From contig CABSIK010000004.1 in NCBI GenBank assembly GCA_902477755.1, positions 124,001-188,000 on the forward strand: a stretch of 64,000 nt of DNA, written 5' to 3'. How positions within the stretch are numbered: the first letter of the stretch is position 1; each line of letters begins with the position of its first letter. Below the pieces are notes generated by a model. It searched no databases. It was not told the origin of the DNA and saw only the letters and a list, made by a program, of their open reading frames with translations. Below are positions 60,929-64,000 of this stretch, piece after piece. Both the position numbers and the translations under genes were made by a program. The stretch comes from an uncultured Clostridia bacterium (GTDB lineage: Bacteria > Bacillota > Clostridia > Lachnospirales > Anaerotignaceae).

Positions 60929-62161
60929 GTGTATCAACGGCGATATGATAAAGTGTATCTGATGCTGCGGCAGGAAACGGCAGGCTATGGCATGGGCAGT
61001 CGGGGACCTTGGGGCAGCTGTATTTTGGAAATTAAAAACGGACAGGGAAAACTGACGGTGGCGGTGGAAGGACTGCGTCCCCTCATCCATGGGCAGTATG
61101 AGGTTTATGGGCTTTTGGCAAAGGATGGAGAATGTAAGGGGATTTCCTGCGGAGAATTGGCGGTGAACAAACAGGGGCACGGAGAAATGGCATGGGATTT
61201 TGACCCGGATGCCATGGGCGGCGGTTATGTTGTTGAGGATTTATTTGGCGTTACGGTGGCAACGGAAACGGGAAACAGCCTGTCTGCACCCTTGACTGCC
61301 TATGTAGGGGAAAAACGTCAGTGGCAGGCTTTGTTTTCTCCCTTGGAGGAGGAACCTGTTTTGCAGGCAGCGGAAACAGCTGTGCTGGAACGCCCTGTTG
61401 TAGCAGAAAAAGCCAAAGTTATCGAATTACCTCAGAAAGAGCCGGAACCGAAAGAAGAAAAAACAGAAATTACCCAACAGTCAACGCCTGCAAAGGAAGA
61501 ACCAGACTTTTCTTACCATGGAAATTTCAGAGGGCTGCTGAAAAAATTCCGTCAGGAAATGGCGGAACTGGAGGAAATGGGCATCCTGACAGCAGAGGAA
61601 AGCGCAAGGATACTGGGGAGAAAGTCTGTGGAAGCCGCAAAGAATGGAGAAGATTATAGAGAGGTTCCCATAGAGATTATCAAGAAAGAAGAATCACCCA
61701 AAGAACAGGAGCGAGTTTCTTGGGTGGAAGCGGATGAACCAGCACCAGAGGAAAAAGAGGAGGAAACTTTACATACAGAAAGCGAGAAGGCAGAGGAATG
61801 TGAGGGAAAAGAGAAAGAAGAACAGGAACCTGAAACAGCAGTGGAATGGGATTTCTTTGCAGGCAACCGCCGTATGACACCTTTCGGAGATGGAACGCCG
61901 TGGATTTGCATTTCCCTGAAAGAACTTCTTTATTTTGGGGAAATTCCTTCCCAGCGTCAGCGAGATTTCTTTTTCCTGCTGTGTTACCACCGCTATGGGC
62001 ATCTCATTCTGCGGCAAAAAGCTGATGGTATAGAAGTAGGTTTGCCGGACAGCTATGACAGCAGTGCCCGCCGTCGGGCGGAAGGCCTTGGCTTTACGGA
62101 ATTTCGTCCTTTGTCAGGGCAAAAGGACATGGGTTACTGGATTGGGCACCTTTCCCGATAG
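60929..62161 (+). CDS. Conserved protein with acidic linker, function unknown
   Basis: The protein has 410 residues. The N-terminal domain (about 1-135) is Gly-rich and probably beta (LRQETAGYGMGSRGPWGSCI, then KLTVAVEGLRPLIHGQYEVY). The middle (about 140-300) is a low-complexity, Glu/Lys-rich linker. The C-terminal domain (about 305-410) has many aromatic residues (WICISLKELLYFGEIPSQRQ, then GYWIGHL). I believe this domain order recurs in Lachnospiraceae, but no function is known to me. The start is GTG 60929 behind GGGGAGAAG; the coding composition fits the chromosome. Confidence 0.65.
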   Translation: MYQRRYDKVYLMLRQETAGYGMGSRGPWGSCILEIKNGQGKLTVAVEGLRPLIHGQYEVYGLLAKDGECKGISCGELAVNKQGHGEMAWDFDPDAMGGGYVVEDLFGVTVATETGNSLSAPLTAYVGEKRQWQALFSPLEEEPVLQAAETAVLERPVVAEKAKVIELPQKEPEPKEEKTEITQQSTPAKEEPDFSYHGNFRGLLKKFRQEMAELEEMGILTAEESARILGRKSVEAAKNGEDYREVPIEIIKKEESPKEQERVSWVEADEPAPEEKEEETLHTESEKAEECEGKEKEEQEPETAVEWDFFAGNRRMTPFGDGTPWICISLKELLYFGEIPSQRQRDFFFLLCYHRYGHLILRQKADGIEVGLPDSYDSSARRRAEGLGFTEFRPLSGQKDMGYWIGHLSR

Positions 62162-62177
62162 AACTTCTAAAAAACCG

Positions 62178-62206
62178 TTGCGGAATTTTCGTTTCGATAG
62201 TATGAT
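62178..62206 (+). promoter_or_regulatory. SigA-type promoter of trmB
   Basis: TTGCGG at 62178-62183, a 17-base spacer and TATGAT at 62201-62206, 37 bases ahead of the trmB start. Confidence 0.6.
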
Positions 62207-62242
62207 AAATACAATGCGAATCTGAGAAAAAGGAGCAACATC

Positions 62243-62899
62243 ATGAGAATACGGAAAAAACCTTGGGCAGAGGAAGAACTTGCCCAGAACGATCATGTGA
62301 TGAAAAATGCCGAAGCACTGAAAGGCAAATGGAGAGAATATTTTGGAAACGATAATCCCATTTATGTGGAAATCGGCTGCGGCAAAGGCGGCTTCATCCG
62401 CAAAAACGCCGAAGTATACCCCCATATCAATTTTGTGGGTATTGAACGGAATCTGAGCGTTGTGGCAGTGGCGGCAAGACGCACAAAAGAAGAACTGCCC
62501 AATCTGGCGCTGGTGTGGGATGACGCCAAAAAGCTGTCTGACTTCTTTGAGGTAGGGGAATTCCAGCGGCTGTATCTGAATTTCAGCGACCCTTGGCCCA
62601 AAAAACGCCAGTATAAACGCCGTCTGACTTATAGAGGATATTTGCAGAGCTATCGGGAAGCCTTCGGTGACAAAGGGGAAATCTTCTTCAAAACCGACAA
62701 CAGAAATCTCTTTGAGTTCTCTCTCAATGAATTCTGTGCCGATAACTGGAAACTGTCCAATATTTCTTTAGACCTGCACAACAGTGATTATGAAGGCAAT
62801 ATCATGACAGAGTATGAAGAAAAATTTTCTTCTCAGGGCATGCCTATTTACCGTCTGGAAGCTCGTTATGGTATGGACGAAGAACAGAAAAAAGACTGA
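62243..62899 (+). CDS. trmB: tRNA (guanine-46-N7)-methyltransferase
   Basis: TrmB makes m7G46 in the variable loop of tRNAs. The 218-residue protein has VEIGCGKGGFIRKNAEVYPH near residues 41-60 (SAM motif), FVGIERNLSVVAVAARR near 63, and the family hallmark LNFSDPWPKKRQYKRRL near residues 112-128. A C-terminal segment EEKFSSQGMPIYRLEA is also typical. AAAGGAGC precedes the ATG. It has its own promoter and terminator. Confidence 0.95.
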   Translation: MRIRKKPWAEEELAQNDHVMKNAEALKGKWREYFGNDNPIYVEIGCGKGGFIRKNAEVYPHINFVGIERNLSVVAVAARRTKEELPNLALVWDDAKKLSDFFEVGEFQRLYLNFSDPWPKKRQYKRRLTYRGYLQSYREAFGDKGEIFFKTDNRNLFEFSLNEFCADNWKLSNISLDLHNSDYEGNIMTEYEEKFSSQGMPIYRLEARYGMDEEQKKD

Positions 62900-62917
62900 A
62901 TGAATCAATTGCGTTAA

Positions 62918-62961
62918 AAAAGCCGAAATCCTTGCGTATAGAAAGGATTTCGGCTTTTTTT
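62918..62961. terminator. Terminator after trmB
   Basis: Perfect 13-bp stem AGCCGAAATCCTT (62921-62933) with AAGGATTTCGGCT (62943-62955) and a T run. The stem is the same as in the glgP terminator and close to the repeat family's central hairpin. The convergent gene ends at 62963. Confidence 0.85.
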
Positions 62962-62962
62962 G

Positions 62963-63199
62963 TTAGGATAATGTGCCCCCTCGGATGAGAAAGAGGGCTT
63001 CGTCTACTTGGTCTTTTTTTACATAGAAGGTATAGGAGATTTTGACAGAATTGACGCCGCCAAAGCCGCTGAGGGAGATGCTTTGATTGACGTTGTCCAT
63101 TTTGACACGATAAGGGATGTTGTTTTCCACCAGAATGTTGAGGATACGCTCTTTTTCTGCTGCGGTGGATACGGTGATGCATTTTGTCATACGAACCAT
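62963..63199 (-). CDS. Small protein of unknown function
   Basis: This 78-residue protein, likely alpha/beta (KCITVSTAAEKERILNILVE, then NNIPYRVKMDNVNQ), ends with a Gly-rich segment and DQVDEALFLIRGG. The pattern of a strand, a helix with xxLxxxxIPYRV and a final helix recalls small ferredoxin-like signal-transducing folds (DUF2007-like), but I am not certain. AAAGGAGTG precedes the start. It diverges from the PadR gene. Confidence 0.6.
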   Translation of the reverse strand: MVRMTKCITVSTAAEKERILNILVENNIPYRVKMDNVNQSISLSGFGGVNSVKISYTFYVKKDQVDEALFLIRGGTLS

Positions 63200-63272
63200 A
63201 GGGACACTCCTTTCTAAGGCATCTTTTTTTGATTATATCATATCTTTGGATACTTTTTCAATTTTGAAGATA

Positions 63273-63317
63273 TTGACATATATAGATAGTCGATATATTA
63301 TATAGATAATCTATATA
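63273..63317 (+). promoter_or_regulatory. Promoter and palindromic operator of the PadR gene
   Basis: TTGACA (63273-63278), 17 bases and TATTAT (63296-63301) make the promoter. A 19-bp palindrome, TATATAGAT-A-ATCTATATA (63299-63317), overlaps the -10 box and the start region. A degenerate relative, ATATATAGATAG, lies in the spacer. This predicts autorepression by PadR. Confidence 0.7.
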
Positions 63318-63330
63318 TGGAGGTGGAAAG

Positions 63331-63669
63331 ATGGCACAGGAGAAAGGCGTGGGCAATACTTCCGTATTGCTGCTGAAACTTTTGGAAGAAAAAGACATGT
63401 ACGGCTATGAAATGATTGAAACACTGGCGGCTCGTTCTGACGATACTTTTCGATTGAAAGCCGGAACCCTCTATCCCATACTCCATGGGCTGGAAAAAGA
63501 CGGTTTTGTCACATCCTACGAGGAAGCAGCAGAGGGACGTACCCGAAAGTATTATCGTCTGACAGAAGCAGGCAGGGGGGAACTGGCGAAACAGACGGAA
63601 AGATGGAACGCTTATGCGGCGGCAGTGTATAAGGTGCTGAATGGGGGTGCTTGCTGTGCAGGGATTTAA
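63331..63669 (+). CDS. PadR family transcriptional regulator
   Basis: This 112-residue winged-helix regulator shows the PadR pattern: VLLLKLLEEKDMYGYEMIET, then LKAGTLYPILHGLEKDGFV and GRTRKYYRLTEAGRGEL. GGAGGTGG precedes the ATG. It overlaps the next gene by 14 bases. PadR proteins paired with permease-prefix-domain membrane proteins are common in Clostridia and often respond to cell-envelope stress or drugs. Confidence 0.92.
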   Translation: MAQEKGVGNTSVLLLKLLEEKDMYGYEMIETLAARSDDTFRLKAGTLYPILHGLEKDGFVTSYEEAAEGRTRKYYRLTEAGRGELAKQTERWNAYAAAVYKVLNGGACCAGI

Positions 63670-64000
63670 GAAAACATGGGAGAAATGGAAAGCATGGCTG
63701 TCTGCGGATACCCTGTCTGCGGAAGAACTGATGCGAGAGGAAACGGCAGACAGATTCCGCAGCTATCTGACAGAATGCCGAAAGGCATGGCAGGCGGCAG
63801 GCATGACAGAATCGGAACAAAAACAGGCGGAAGAACGGGAGATTGCTCTGATTTTGCAAAAACTGAAGCATGACGAAGAAGTGCAGGAAAAAGAAGCATG
63901 TACAGAAACGCCGGCGCTTTCTTCTGGCGAACTGCAAGCTTATGTGGATATAGTCTGCGATCAAATTCGTTGGAAACAGACCAGAAAAGCAGTGGCAGAG
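63656..64000 (+). CDS. Permease-prefix-domain protein, N-terminal part (truncated by window)
   Basis: The frame stays open to the window end, giving 115 codons. An N-terminal Trp-rich segment (QGFKKTWEKWKAWLSAD) leads into a charged helical region. Near the end, AYVDIVCDQIRWKQTRKAVA matches the start of the permease prefix domain (VCxQIRWKxxRxxIxxEL), which normally precedes membrane spans. GTG 63656 is preferred; GTG 63647 in the same frame is possible. It is translationally coupled with padR. Confidence 0.7.
   Translation, partial: MQGFKKTWEKWKAWLSADTLSAEELMREETADRFRSYLTECRKAWQAAGMTESEQKQAEEREIALILQKLKHDEEVQEKEACTETPALSSGELQAYVDIVCDQIRWKQTRKAVAE

Overview
The window reads as the chromosome of an anaerobic, endospore-forming, low-to-middle G+C Gram-positive bacterium of the class Clostridia. 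I infer an Anaerotignum/Lachnospirales-like organism. The grounds are spo0A, a SipL-type spore coat protein, a giant 2-hydroxyacyl-CoA dehydratase/activase fusion, feoAB, the walRK-yycHI locus, strong AGGAGG ribosome sites and frequent TTG/GTG starts. No 16S rRNA gene is present, so the taxonomy is inference.

Layout. 0-4.1 kb: end of a DUF1385 gene, prmC, prfA, a split chromate transporter and a small membrane protein. 4.2-12.1 kb: glycogen phosphorylase, two divergent XRE regulators with palindromic operators, tRNA-Arg(CCG), a guanine-type purine riboswitch ahead of guanine deaminase, a signal peptidase, SipL, then a gene-free stretch packed with hairpins. 12.1-17 kb: a housekeeping operon tmk-darA-holB-ricT-trmN6-rsmI. 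17-26 kb: TraX-like protein, a TetR regulator overlapping the 1435-residue dehydratase fusion, a LysM/G5 membrane protein and pgi. 26-34.5 kb: walR-walK, four WalR-type boxes, a small secreted protein, yycH, yycI, feoAB and a Nif11-like small protein. 34.5-43.4 kb: RpiR regulator, small export protein, rsmA, spo0A, then a diguanylate cyclase and a two-sensor EAL protein on the minus strand. 43.4-45.06 kb: decayed DNA with a nitroreductase remnant.

45.06-58.56 kb is a visibly A+T-richer integrated island bounded by a 55-bp imperfect direct repeat. The right copy is the 3' end of a host gene. Its right half has a satellite-like (PICI-like) module: a tyrosine integrase with an inserted helix-turn-helix, divergent repressors around three matching 12-bp operators, an excisionase-like protein, a CHC2-primase/RepA-like ATPase, and an origin-like block with GGGCAAATAC repeats. 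Its left half is a defence cargo: a helix-turn-helix protein, two cytosine-5 DNA methyltransferases flanking a DUF3883/PD-(D/E)XK nuclease, and an 801-residue zinc-hook ATPase resembling the anticodon nuclease RloC. No capsid, packaging, relaxase or conjugation gene was seen. This island is the strongest candidate for a little-described system.

58.5-64 kb returns to ordinary chromosome: the target gene, a DJ-1 family protein, a CYTH protein, trmB, and a PadR regulator with its membrane-protein partner running off the end.

Across the window about seven copies of a 105-180 bp imperfectly palindromic repeat sit just 3' of genes. Their central hairpin is nearly the same as several free-standing terminators.
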